Positions 13,327 to 26,115 of a stretch of 64,000 bases of DNA are shown in pieces; within the stretch, counting starts at the first letter, position 1, and each line of letters begins with the position of its first letter. The stretch lies in the NCBI GenBank assembly GCA_021613335.1, contig JAJTWR010000266.1, forward strand, positions 2,531,501 through 2,595,500. The letters are read 5' to 3'. The notes beneath the pieces were generated by a model, which saw only the letters and a list, made by a program, of their open reading frames with translations, searched no databases and was not told where the DNA came from. Origin of the DNA: Whitmania pigra. Lineage: Eukaryota; Annelida; Clitellata; Hirudinida; Haemopidae. Position numbers and translations under genes: made by a program.

Positions 13327-16150
13327 TTAGTTAGTTACATTTTTTGTCTTTTTGAAATGCTGAATCAAAAGTATGACGCAATAATTCAAACCGTTTAGAG
13401 CCCCCACTCCTCCAACGGTATAAAAAACGTCATCATAGGAATCCTTGAGGTCAAAAATAAGTCCTGACATCAAGGGGTTCACAATGGACCCGAAACCCAT
13501 AAAGAAGCATGTTGATGTCCATGCCACATTTATGTCCATGTCCATAACTTCTTTTGACGTAGCATATACGAAGACAAAGGCAATGGTTCCAGAAATCCCC
13601 AGAACTGCAGGTAAATAAATAATATGTGCGTAGATTTAGCATTGAAAAATATTATGAAAATCACTATAAAATGTTAATTAATTACCATTTCTAAACGCAA
13701 AAGAGCCTACTATGTAAATGTCCAACAAAATAAATGGATTCAAAATAATGAATGTGGAAGCTTCGAAAAGCTTAGAAAATTTAAAAAGAATAACCAAACC
13801 AGTTGAAAAGATCATAATCACTCCATATGTCGGATTTGCAAGTGGCCATATAAACATCAGGACTGCCAGTGCAAAGCTTGACAGAACATTCAAGTAAAGT
13901 AGTTTGTCTTTGAATTTGCTAGATAAAGGCGCAACAATCACATAGGTCAATATTTCTGCAAGACCAAGAATGGCTACTGCTATACTTGATTCTACTTTTT
14001 TATATCCTTTTTCCTCCATGTAATGTGGCTATTCAATTTATTAAAGCTTTGTTTAAACTACCGCAACGAATGTAACAAATAAATTCTAAAATAGACATTT
14101 AAAAAAAAATACAGATCACCAGATTTACAACAGGCACTAAGTGACTGGCTACAGTCAGCATTATTCCACATAGCCAAAAAACTCTTTCTGGTGTCTTGAA
14201 AATATCCAGCCACTTGTTTCTTCGCGTTTCAGTCACGTTTGATTCGAAGTTGGCCTTTTTTGTGGCGTTCTCATTCTGAATTGAAAACGTCGAAGTAATG
14301 TTTGTATTGCATAACGCATGCAAACAATGTATTCTTTCATGTGCTTTACTAAAAGCTTGTATTTTCGGAAATCCTAAGAATATTTACAAAAATAATAATG
14401 GCTATAATTACTCAGATATATAAAAATATCTCTATAAATATTATAATAAAGAAATAAATATCGACAATAACTTACGATTTTAAAAAATACAAGACTGCAA
14501 ATTATTCCTGAGACGAACATTTTTGCTCCTTGAACTATAAAGCCGATCCTCCATGAGGAAATTGTGATGATCCATGCATAAAATGGGGTGAAAACCAAAA
14601 TAGCTGTAAAAAATCTTTTTCATGAATATTTTTTAAAATATCTCTCAATTTTGAGGTTCAAGAAAACAACGTATAATTTCACTCACTTATCGGATACGAG
14701 CATTGAAATAAGGAAGTAGCAAGCAAATGATATTTATGATCGGAAGGAAAGAATTCGCTGACAACCAAAGTTGAAGAAATAAAGATCAATGAAGATCCTA
14801 ATCCATTAAGGGAGCTGAAAGTTAGAAACAGCCAGGAAATGTCATCGACAACTGAGGACGTTAGACAGCTGAATGTCAGTATCAACGTCCCTGAAAGAGA
14901 GCAGATCATGTACCCTTTCATACCAGCTCTTTGAATGATCATGGTTGGTAGTGGAGTTAAAATATCCGTCAGAAAAATTGCCAAAACTCCAATCCAATCT
15001 TAAAGAAAATTAGTGACTATGGCTGATATTAAAGACGCAAATTGGAAACAATTTTATAATTGTTTATAAGTAATTGGATTTATTCGTTGGTAAAAAATCT
15101 AATTATTATATTAATAATATAATAAAAAATCCCAAAACGATGTACTAAATTAATACCCTCAGTTGCTAAATACCACTACATGGAAAGACTAAGGCAGGTT
15201 AAACTTATGACCCTGGAGAAACGCCGCTTCCTGGCGGACTTAACATTTTGCTTCAAATTACTGAATGGCTTTGAGGACTCCATCCTGAGGCATCTGCTAC
15301 TCATCCAGGATTACGAAAGCTTCAAACTTCGATATAGTAAATTTTCAACAGATGTTGTCAAATATTCTTTCTTTAATAGGATAGTAAAACTATGGAACAC
15401 ACTATCAAACGAAATAGTGAATTCCGATACTGTTTCTCGTTTTAATGCTCTGATACGTGATTTTGATTTCAATCGTTTCTTAACATATACCTGATTGTCC
15501 TTTTCATTCGGAGCTTGTGTTGTACTTTTTGTATGTAAATTGTACAGACTTGTGTTAATGGTCTCAAAAACCTTTCAGTTTGAGGATTAATAAATAAATA
15601 AATATTATATGATGGCTACCACAAAAATACTTTTTTTATACGATCATTTACACTTTCACACGATATCAACAGTTTTCATCGATTTTCGTATTGCAGCATT
15701 TCGATGATTTATTAACGCCACGTTACCACTATGAATAAAATCTGTTTTATATTTGCAAAATCCTAAATAAAACTAGTTTCAAATAATTTCACAGTAAAAC
15801 GACAATTAATCGTTTGGGTTAAATGCTTTTCATTGAATTTAAGCCTACCATATTTGGCTAGCTTGTTTTTTATTCTTACAATCACACATACCTAGTTCAA
15901 CCATTGGTCGGTCGTAAATTCTTTTAAACTCTGCAATGAAAACTCCAAAGCAATATGGTGGAATGTTTCTGAACAAATTGAGAAATACGCCTGCAATACA
16001 CACTGCCCATCCAAATCTGTCCCCTGCAAATGACATCCTTGTATAACAGAGACTTACTATAAATTTTACATTCATTTGAATTACAAATATATAAATTTAA
16101 ATATAAATATAAATTTAAAAACCTTCCCAATTTCTTTTATCGTTGTCCAT
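13327..16150 (-). CDS. SLC16/MCT-like transporter, paralog 2 (type A)
   Basis: Exons: 16123-16150, 15892-16023, 14687-14998, 14476-14603, 14120-14275, 13800-14028, 13327-13604, giving about 420 aa with the frame closing. It differs from its neighbours in starting with a 28-nt coding exon (MDNDKRNWE) spliced to GDRFGWAVCI. A simpler start at the in-frame Met of MSFAGDRFGW (about 16036) is possible. Exon 2 is very close to paralog 1 (GMKGYMICSLSGTL). TM8 has GLAEILTY, keeping the acidic residue. The C-terminal part reads SKEVMDMDINVAWTST, then FDLKDSYDDVFY. The loop exon is short (156 bp). A LINE sits antisense in the intron between the TM1 exon and exon 2. It lies head to tail with paralog 1. 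Confidence 0.83.
15144..15603 (+). mobile_element. 5'-truncated non-LTR retrotransposon
   Basis: Encodes the C-terminal end of a LINE reverse-transcriptase polyprotein: PSVAKYHYMERLRQVKLMTL, then FKLLNG and FFNRIVKLWNTLSNEIVNS, stopping at 15494. This is the usual post-polymerase region of CR1/Jockey-like elements. A short 3' UTR ends in an AATA-type repeat tail. It lies in an intron of paralog 2 in opposite orientation. The catalytic RT and endonuclease are missing. Confidence 0.85.
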
Positions 16151-16422
16151 GTTTTAATCCAGGAGCAGTAAACTTTAAGAGGAACAATTTTATTTTAAAT
16201 TCCGCAATCAAAGCGAACTTGCACAGCGTCCGTTATTTTATAAATTGCCTGGGCAATCTGTTCATTGTTTTCGTCAAAATTATTTTATCGACCCCTTTTT
16301 GTCGTGCAACTTTAACATATTTCGATGATGATTATGATGAGGTACAGTGTGCAAATTAAAAAGTGAATGAGGTAAAGCCCAAAAATTGGTTAAATTGTTT
16401 ATGGCTATAATGAAAGAAATTA

Positions 16423-19332
16423 CCGTATTTTCACCCATATTACACGCGTGTTATGTTCGATTTTACTTACCATGCACCCCCCTATGCGTACTATAATCGT
16501 ATGCGTGTTATGCTAGATTAAATTTACATGAATTTGATTTCCGACCAACAAAAAATAAAAACATTTAAATGATAACACAGACTGTTGATTGTTTTTGTAA
16601 AAGCTTTAGACTATATTTTTAATTCTAAATAGTTTATAATTGATTGGGCGTTAGTGCATTAACAACTTTCGATATATGCTTATACAGAAGCATGTGACAA
16701 AACATTCACGCTAATCATTGCATTGTCCAGCTCTCGAATTTATGACGTCAACTTGAATTTAACATAAATTAATTGATGGTAACTATAGGAAACTTGTAGG
16801 GCGTTGTACTATTTTATGAATTTTCATCATAATTTTTCAACTCTTTATTACTCATAATTATAATTGGAGCTAATGTTTTCAGTTTGTGTGACAATGTTTT
16901 TTTCAGCACTGGTGGTTCAGACAGCTTTGGTTGGTGCTGTTTAATATTTTAATAGTCAAACATCACATGCATAGACTTATTGTAGCAAATGTCTTCAATC
17001 TCTTAATGGTCTTGCTATAAAAACTCTTTGAACACTTCTCAAAAGCATGGAACAAAATAGATACAATCTTGGTAATAGTGTCAGTTATCAGTCTTTATTG
17101 GAAAACAAAATGGAAGTCTCAGCCCATTCTCTTGAAACTCATTATGAAGATTCAAATTGGTAATTGTAATGAATTACCACCACTGCTTTGGCTTTTTCTG
17201 GTGATGAGTCACTTGATTTTCTACATTTCTTGATTTGCTATAGGAGAAAATCATGAAACCCATTGGATGGTATAAATTATATGCAGCTTTTGGCCACACT
17301 TTTATGTTATAGTTGATGCACTGTTTGAACCTCAACAATGCCATACCTTCACAGTGAAGCTGTGTCCCAGAGCATGGTAGAAATGCATAACTTCAGTATT
17401 TGCTTCAAGAATTGATCTCAATTTATTTAAAAAAAAAACCTTGTTTCTTTCAATGCAATTATAAAGGTTATTGTACATGAGCTGCATTTCATGCTCAGAT
17501 CAATGATCCATTTATGGTTCTTGAAAGGGAGACTTTAACCTTGAAATCTCATGAAATTTCATGTTATAACTGATGTACATAACAATGCTATACTTTCCAT
17601 TGAATACTTTCCGTCTCAGAGCATGATGCATCTGATTTACTTCATCATCTACTCCAAGAATTGATCTCAAATATTCAAAAATGTCTCTTAAGATTTGTAC
17701 ATTTAAAATATGTGATTTCCATATTTATGGAGTTATGGGACGCAGTTAAGCGGACTCATTGCAGCGTGGAATTGGTTAACGAGTTCGTTACCGTCCTTTG
17801 AAGTATTGCTTCACTTTTGTCTTACAAATTATTATGCGTAAACAATATGCATTCCAATGTAGGAAGTTGATGCAAATCTTAAGATGAAAATAGTTTCGAG
17901 AAAATTGAAGAGAGAACGCAATATCGAAGCGACTCGTGACCAATTTTTGTCAATTGCAGCGAGCTCGTTAACCAGTTCTTTGAAGTTTTTAAACAATTTA
18001 TTAACAGACATTCAAAAAATCAATCATAAGACCAATAATTATTCCTCATCATCAGCTAAGCCTTCAAATCCGTCAAAAGTCGAACAGTCTTCTTATTCAT
18101 TTTCGGCTCTTGCCGGATCGCAGGCTAGTTCAAAGTCCGGGTGGTCACTTTACTCCTTTCCTGTAGACTTAATGCCAGCATTTCTAAAGCCACTCAGAAT
18201 CAAATCAGGAGACACTTTGTCCCATGCTCGTGCAACCCACGTGCATAACTCGGAATACAAGGCCTTCCTGTCTCGTCCAGACGGTATGTGAGTGTATGTG
18301 CCATTCTGCATCCATTCCTCCCTCTCAGATCAATTTCTCAACGATTTGTAGTTGCAGTTTGGATGATAGACTACCCGGGATGATTGCAATGTGACATCCG
18401 CTTAAGTTGAGCATCTTCTTAACTGATTCCTCTTTATGAGCAGTCATTGCATCCATGATCAACCGCGAGCTCTAAAAGAATCCCCTCTTTTGAGAACATT
18501 TCTGAATCCAGAGCTTCATGCTGAAAATTTTCGCATTGTCTCTTGAAAATCAATATTGGTTTTGACTTGGTGCCAACCGCAGAGCATCCAAGTATGACTG
18601 TGAAACATGTCCGTTCGTAACCACTTTGTTATTGCCACAGTTCTGGCGCCAGATGCTTTCACTAGCGGGAATGTCAAAAGCTATCTCTTCCTTTGTTCCA
18701 AGACCCATAGCTTTAGATCAGACTATAACTTTGGCCATTTCGCATTTTGGCCAAGGCATGCACGTTTTCTCAGGTTCAGTTTCTCAAGCAATCATTCCTT
18801 CTTTCTCCATTCGCGAACCGACACTTCATTAACGTTGAACTCCCGAGCAGCTGCTCTGTTACCTTTGTCTTTTGCTCTAGAAATGACTTGAGGCTTGTAG
18901 GCAACAGTGTACGAGTTACGTTTATCAGCCACTTTCTTAACGACGTCGATATTTCAATCTATTTATTTATTTGATTATAGTCCATTGCATGACTAAGATG
19001 ATTTTGACTTATATTTCAATCAAGAGCACTTCTATCTATATATCACTGTATTTATCACTTCAAGCATCGGCCGCTCAGCCAACGGAAGATTTTTTTACAA
19101 ATTTTATATTTGATTGTTTTATATATTAGAAACTGCTTCAATTTAATATTTTAATATATATAATTTTAATTTAAATGTTAAATTATTTTAACAAAAGAAA
19201 AAAAAGTCTATTGGTGCGTGTTATAATCGTTTGCGTGTTTTATAAGTGATTTTTTACATAAATTGGAAAAATTGCGTGTTATATTCGTCCGCGTGTTAAA
19301 TTCGTCTGCGTGTTTATTTCGTGAAAATACGG
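16423..19332 (-). mobile_element. pogo/Tigger-like DNA transposon (decayed)
   Basis: A 2.9-kb element bounded by the inverted repeat CCGTATTTTCAC, with TA duplicated on each side (16421-16422 and 19333-19334). Subterminal GTGTTAT(A/G)TTCG-like motifs repeat at both ends. The reverse strand between about 18960 and 18000 reads as a broken pogo-type transposase. The inner part at 16600-17850 is non-coding and carries a diverged duplication of about 170 bp (near 17255-17425 and 17525-17680). It sits between paralogs 2 and 3. Confidence 0.88.
18000..18910 (-). pseudogene. pogo-like transposase, frameshifted
   Basis: Read on the reverse strand with several frameshifts and stops. First comes a helix-turn-helix segment (AAREFNVNEVSVREWRKKE). 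Next is the start of the DDE domain (VILGCSAVGTKSKPILIFKR), a segment MDAMTAHKEESVKKML followed by IAIIPGSLSSKLQ, and last a C-terminal stretch AWDKVSPDLILSGFRNAG. This order is that of pogo/Tigger/Jerky-type transposases. It is inactive. A forward-strand frame at 17884-18291 is only its shadow. Confidence 0.82.
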
Positions 19333-19402
19333 TATATTCATTGACATCCATTGATAACGCGAAAAACAAAACGGGTTCTTTAAAATAGAGAGGCTTAAAA
19401 AG

Positions 19403-21658
19403 TTAACTTAAAGACTCATAATTGTTAGTTTTTTTCTTGAAGACGTCGATTAATGGAATTGCGACAAATATCAAGCCATTGAAAATGCACACAATGCCAA
19501 CAACTACGAACACATCGTCGTATGATTGTCTAAAGTCATAAATAGCTCCAGATAAAAAAGGACTGAGCAGCCTTCCAATCCCAGATGAAATTGAAGTGGC
19601 TGTCCATGATATTTTGATATTCATGGACATAACTTCCATTGAAGATGGACCGAGATAACCAAAAAACAACATGCTAGCGGCTCCTGCGACTGCAACATAT
19701 TTGAAAAAGGCATTACAACTGATTGAGTTTAGCATGATTATCTATATTATCTATATTTTCTATTATACCATAATTTTTTTATAAGACTCATTATCCAAAT
19801 TAACTATAATATCCACATCATCCATGCTACATTATACAGTTATAATTACTTTTTTATAGAGATTTTATGTATGTATTTCTTACGATTTAAACTGGTTTGT
19901 TTATTAAAAATCACTTGAGTTTAAGTGTTTGAAAGTATACAATAAAAACATAAATACCTGCAGAAAACATCATAATTACGACGAAAGGGGTATCAACGAA
20001 TGCCCAAATAAAAAAGAGAAGAGCCGATGATAAACAGGATGCAATATTGCAGTATATAAACTTTCCTTTCACATAGCGTCCAATGGAAGAAGTGATTATA
20101 AATCCAACTATTTGTGAGAGACTGTATGACACGAGTGGCAAGGACGATTTCATTTTTCCATAATTTTTGGTTTCCATGTAATGGGGCTAAGTAATAAGTA
20201 ATATTAAGGTATTATTATAGAGCTAACACGTGTTATGTTCCTTAAACTTGCCAAATTAAGCACTGGTATCGTCTGACTTGAATATGACAAGACTACACCA
20301 AAGAGCCATAAAAATCTATTTGCCGTTCCGCAAATTCCTTTCCAGTTTGAGTCGATGAATTTACTGTGATTTGAGTCTTCATCGATATTCAATTTGTCTA
20401 CTGGAACGTCTGCTTGAGGTTTCAGAATTTCCGCTGATGTGTTCTAGAAGCATTAAAAAACTATTTCTTTTTATGAAATAATATAATATATATAATATTA
20501 AATTTAATGTAATAGCATGTAATATTAAAATGAAGAGCAGTATTTACATTAACATATTCTCGATTGCTTAACACATCTTAATCCTAAATTATAAACGCTG
20601 TGAGCCAGCTAATGATTTAATTAACTAAAGAATTTTATCCAAGAACAAACTCTATTTGACCTAGCAATAATGTAATATTTATTCTTTCAATAGTCAATTT
20701 GTGACAACAGATTATAGTTATTCCTCACAATTTACAAAATTTTATTTTTCATTGTATAAACATACAATTAGCAATTTGCTTAAATAAATGTTTATAAATT
20801 TGTTTTATTTGTTCAAAAAAAGCCACTGAATAAAACGCACATTTAATAAGAACAACATGCTGCACGTTGTTCCACTAACGAGCATCATAATTCCTTCAAT
20901 CACAAAAGCTGTTCTCCAGGATGTGTGTTGTAAGATCCATGCAAGCAGAGGTGAGGATGTCATAATAGCTGTAATCACATAAATAGACATAGAAATCTTA
21001 AAGAGAATGATTTAAAACTATATTTAAACCTATTGGAATAGCAAGCTGAAATGCCATCGTCGTCAACACATGGAAACGGTGATCAGCTGGAAAGAATTCG
21101 TGAACAATCAGAGTGGAAGACATAAATATGAAAGAGGAAGCAAATCCAGTTAAAATGCTGAAGGTGAAGAAAAGCCAAGAAATGTGGTTGACGAACGATG
21201 AAGCAATGCAACTGCCTGCCATCAGCAACGTTCCAATGAATGAACAGACTGTGTAACCTTTCGTACCAATCCTATGTATAACAAAACTAGGAATCGGTGC
21301 TAAAACACCTGTTAAGGTGAGAGGTAACACCGCCATCCAATCTGAAAAGCGTTTATCCCTGCCCTCATTATTTAGCTAAACTTCAATTATAACTACATAT
21401 TCAAAATCTGAAATAAAAATAACAGATTAATAAATAAATCTGTCATGCGGTTATATATTCTTACGCAATAATTAAATAATAATAATATAAAGTAATAAAT
21501 CAATACAATAATAATAAATTACCGAGTTCCGCCATTTCGGTTTTGTAGAGTCGGTTAAATTCTGCAATGAACATACCGAAGCCGTGAAGCATGCCGGACT
21601 TTATAAAAAGTTGAAAAGCACCCGCAACACAAATTATCCATCCGTTTCTATCGCTCAT
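19403..21658 (-). CDS. SLC16/MCT-like transporter, paralog 3 (type B)
   Basis: Exons: 21523-21658, 21030-21341, 20841-20968, 20252-20443, 19958-20186, 19403-19689, giving 427 aa. TM1 reads MSDRNGWIICVAG. Exon 2 is almost identical to that of paralog 4 (LAPIPSFVIHRIGTKGY). The loop exon is followed by GTANRFLWLFGVVLSYSS (TM7). TM8 has SLSQIVGF, so Gln replaces the acidic residue. The C-terminus has SPFLSGAIYDFRQSYDDVF. Exon 4 ends in a GC donor (TTG|GCAAGT) where every paralog has GT; the frame only works with this border. Otherwise it looks intact. Confidence 0.85.
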
Positions 21659-22494
21659 GACTACTTCCACTTAGACTCCCATATTTTTCAAAATACTCTA
21701 GAAAAATACTTGCTCAAACATATTAGAGCTTTTCGTTCAACAGTCACAGTGGATGGACAGCAGCTGCGTCTCCGATCAGAGACACAGAGACACAGAGACA
21801 CAGAGATGACAAATTAATTTATAATTTCTAGACTATAAGATAAAAAGCAAAAGACAAAAGCAGCTGTTGTTAACAATTTGTTAATTCAATTCATCCGTAA
21901 TTTTAGTGTTTTGGATGAGAATACAATATAACTTGATATATATATTTGTATTATGTTAATATATATATTGTTGTAAACTTAGATTTTTGGAAATTAATTA
22001 AGTTTATATTGCTAATATAATTAAATTTATACTTAATTATATTTGGCATCTTTTCCGGGCACGTGGGATCTATTTTTGCTACAGAAAAGCATTCTCGATA
22101 ATCAACTGACAAACAACGAGAATCAAGACAACTTAGAAGCCCAAATAACCATTTGCATCCTTAAGTACCTCAATTCCTTAAACGCTTAACTTCTATTATT
22201 CAGTTCCGTTAACTGAATACCTGCTCTAATAAACTTATTAGTTAACTTACTTATTTGCGGACCCCCGGGTTATTTCAATGTATATATATAAATTAAATTG
22301 ATAATTATCAAGTTATTATTGTGATTCGGGGTGGATGATGCATTTGTTCTTACAATGTGTAGATTTGTTTTAGTCCACATGGTCCTTCAGTATGTTGAAT
22401 AAATAATTTTAAAAAATGAATAAAAAATAATGCATTGCTGAATGCGAATTAAAATTCCATCTTGTTAATTTCACTTTGTGAGAGAAATATCAAA

Positions 22495-22645
22495 TTGCTA
22501 ATACATTAAATCGAGGATCAGACTGAATCAATTCTTGGGCATTCTCAACGGAAGACATAATTATTAATGAGAAACAAAAGATGCTAAGAAGCTGAAAGTT
22601 ACGAAATGTCAAGAAACATGGACAAAAGAGTGAAAATCGGTTGCG
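22495..22645 (-). pseudogene. Relic of a transporter exon 2
   Basis: On the + strand, GGAAGACATAATTATTAATG and GCTGAAAGTTACGAAATGTC line up with the middle of exon 2 of paralogs 4 and 7, but with indels and no open frame. No other exons were seen around it. It is probably the remains of a further paralog between 3 and 4. Confidence 0.55.
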
Positions 22646-22879
22646 GATATAGTAAATCTAATAATATACCTTGCTTAGATCTAATCATCAAATTATACAA
22701 AGTTAATGCCCATTCATTATTATTTATTGTGTTATGAAACCTTTTAAGGAGAATCTCAATGCTACTATCTAGTCTTTAAATCATCTTAAACTGTTATTTT
22801 TTAAAATTATAATTTATATAATACTACAGAACTTCACTCACTGCATCCAATTTCCCCGATGTCATGATATCTCGCACAC

Positions 22880-23130
22880 ACTAGAATCGCGAAACCCTGG
22901 AACTCTCATATATTATGAGCTCCCCAAATCACAGTCGATTTAAGTTTTTAATTTTTGCATTTCCAAAGCCAATTTGAGAAAGTTTCTTGCAATTTAATTG
23001 ATTTAAATTTTGTCCACCCACTCCTATATGTACACTACTATACGTATTAATTATCTGACTCCAATTTGTGTTTGTGGTCACTTGTAACCTTTTTTTTGAT
23101 TGAAATATATAAATAAATATAAAAATAAAT
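22880..23130 (+). mobile_element. LINE 3' fragment, copy 2
   Basis: Close to the 34.0-kb copy: both run from AAACCCTGGAACTCTC to a TTGAAATA(AATA) tail. The broken frame encodes a LINE C-terminal WNS motif and its downstream part. It is 5'-truncated and inactive. Confidence 0.75.
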
Positions 23131-23459
23131 TTTTAATTTGTAATATTCCTTATGGACATTTTATTATTATTTTATTTACAGTTATCTTTGTTATGAGGCC
23201 CTTACTAAAGAACAGAAATTTCAAAGTGAATGTTGTCATAAGAACTAATAAATGTATCGCCGACATTAATCATTTTGCTTTTTGGATGAAATAATCAAAC
23301 TTTGGTAAACAATGTTTTTTATTCATAAAGTTCAAAAAATTTTCAAATTTGATTTGAAAAAGAAATTTAAAATTTTATTGATCGACTTCCTTGCTTATAA
23401 AATTTTGTATAATTATTATATTTTATATAAAAAAAAGTATAAAGTGCCGCCGTAATGTT

Positions 23460-25601
23460 TTATTCCAAAGAATCATAATTTTTCTTTTTCTTCCTGAAGA
23501 CATCAATTACTGGAATGCAAATATATATCAAGCCATTAAAAAAACAAACAGCTCCAACAACTCTAAAAACATCATCGTATGATTGTCTTAAGTCATAAAT
23601 AGCTCCCGATAAAATTGGACTGACTAGCCCTCCAACTCCTGCCGCAATGCAAGTGGCTGTCCATGATGTGTTGAAATCCATGGACATGTTTTCTATCGAT
23701 GAGGGGCTGAGATAACCAAAAGATAACATGATAAGGGCTCCTGCAACTAGTATTATGAAAAGAATTTGGATAAATTGCGCTGATAATTTCATTTTTTATT
23801 TATTTTTTAGCACATTAGTGCTTGTAATGTAACCTTGTTGGGAAATATTAAAAAATGTGAAATGATAAAATTAAAATTAATTGAAGCGTTTATTAGTATT
23901 TTAAAGAAAATACCTGCAGAAAATACCATAATTACCACGAAGGACGTCTCAACGAATGACCAAATAACAAAGAGTAGGGACAAAAGCAAACAAGATGCAA
24001 TATGGGCGTATATCAGTCTTCCCTTCATGTAAGATCCAATGGTAGAAAACAATAAATACGCAACTAATTGCGACAAGCCGTATGATACCAATGGTAAAGA
24101 TGATTCAATTTTTCCAAAATTTTTGCTTTGCATGTAATGGGGCTGAAAATTTATTTTAATATTATTATTACGTTATTTGAATAATTTACGTTCGCTCAAC
24201 TTACCAAATTAATCATGGGTATCGTCTGAGTTGAGAATGTCACTACTACGCCAAACAGCCAAAAAAATCTATTCGGTGTTCCGCAAACTTCTCTCCATTT
24301 TGAGTGAATGGATTTGCTATCACTTGAATTTTCATTGCTGTTTGATTTGTCCAGTGGATCATGTATTTTTATAATCTCTGTTTGAGGTTTAGGAATTTTT
24401 GAATTTTCCATTGATCTATTCTGGAGATTTATCAAAACCAAATTTTATTTTAATGAAATATAATAGTAACCTAAAAAACGACATTAATCGGTACCTTCTT
24501 AAGCGAAATAAGTTTCTTAAGATATAAATATCTTATAACATTAAGCCACTAATTGTAAGTATTTGTGATAAGTGGAATTATGTAACAATATATCTAATAT
24601 TACAAATGTTATCTGTATAAAGCATGTATGTTCCATCCGTACATTAACCAAAAGTTATTTCTAATAGGTCATTAGTTTGTGAGGATACATAAAATATTAG
24701 ATGCTTCTCTAAAAAAAAACAATTATTTGTAAATACCCACATTTAATAAGAATAACAAACTGCACGTTATTCCTACAATGAACACCGTAGTTCCTCCAAT
24801 CACAAAAGCTGTTCTCCAAGACGTTATCTGCAATATCCAAGCGAAGAGAGGGGATGATGTCATAATTGCTAAAAATAGATAAAGAAATTAACAAATAAAT
24901 AAATGAGATGATTGAAAAATACATTTAAACCTGTTTGAACGGCAAACTCATATGACGTCGTCGTGCGCACATGGAAACGGTGATCAGCTGGAAAAAATTC
25001 GTAAATAAGAAGAGTGGAAGACATAAATATGAACGAAGATCCAAGTCCACTTAAGAAGCTGAAGGTGAAGAAAAGCCAAGAAATGTGATTGACGAATGAA
25101 GAAGCAATGCAACTGCCTGCCATCAGCAACGTTCCAATGAATGAACAGACTGCGTAACCTTTCGTACCAATCCTGTGTATAACAAAACTAGGAATCGGTG
25201 CTAAAACACCTGTTAAGGTGAGAGGCAATACCGCCATCCAATCTGAAAATCAATTTATTCTGCGGACATTAATTTGGTATAAGCGAAATAAAATTATTGT
25301 TTTTGAATTTTAAATGAGTTATCAAAAACATTTTTTGATTAATACTTAAGTCTGTCATACTTTTGTATATATCCTTAACCAACTCATAAATAATCAAATT
25401 TTAAGCAAAAATTAAACAAACTTCTCAGAGATTAGCTATAATTATTGATATTATGATTGCATTACCGAGTTCCGCCATTTTGGTTTTGTAGAGTCGTCTA
25501 AATTCTGCGATAAAAACACCGAAGCCATGCATCATGTTAGTCCGGGTGAAGATTTGAAAAAAACTTGCAACACAAATTATCCATCCATTTCTATCGCTCA
25601 T
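23460..25601 (-). CDS. SLC16/MCT-like transporter, paralog 4 (type B)
   Basis: Exons: 25466-25601, 24931-25242, 24741-24868, 24205-24420, 23914-24142, 23460-23746, giving 435 aa. I chose the ATG at 25601 because paralogs start MSDRNG; an in-frame ATG at 25616 would add five residues. TM1 is NGWIICVASFFQIF. TM2-4 has SSTLLIYEFFPADHRFH. The loop exon (216 bp) is the longest of the array, rich in Asn/Ser, and ends GTPNRFFWLFG. TM8 is GLSQLVAY. The last exon has SPILSGAIYDLRQSYDDVF. It is the closest relative of paralog 3. Confidence 0.86.
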
Positions 25602-25616
25602 CACTAATTCTACCAA

Positions 25617-26115
25617 AGTCTACAAATAATCAAAAATTCGCTCGCGAAGGACTCCCTAACAGCATTTCGTAACAGTTCGCTCGACTTTGCCGACAGCAGT
25701 TGAGTTATCGATTGGTTGAAACTTCTAAACACAGGCTAATTTATAAACGTCGAAGCCACACGTTTAAAAATTGCTGAATTTGTGCTGAAAACTAATGTTT
25801 AAATATTCCTCTTTATGTTTTTTCGAACAGCCAAATTCCGAAAAGACAAATTTAAAGTACCAAGCATTTGTCCAGTTTTATTTAGAATTTCTTCAAATAT
25901 GTAAGCTAAATAATAATAAATAGGTTTAGAATTTGCATAAATTTGTTTATTTCAAATAGATTGTACTCCGGTTACCAAGCCAGGACGGTTCCATGATACT
26001 CCATGCATGAAATTTGTTATTCAGTCGGATAACTACAGAAGTGAACGACTAATCAACGACGTTCATCGTCGTATGTTTATTTTGTTAAAAATTACATTTT
26101 TATTAAAAAAAGTTG
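25617..26115. other. Intergenic between paralogs 4 and 5
   Basis: About 500 bp, AT-rich. I see no repeat or gene. It must hold the promoter of paralog 4 and the 3' end of paralog 5. Confidence 0.5.

Noticed and set aside
17884..18291. Ser-rich 135-aa + strand frame
   Set aside because: Its reverse strand reads as the C-terminal part of the pogo-like transposase, so the forward frame is a shadow.
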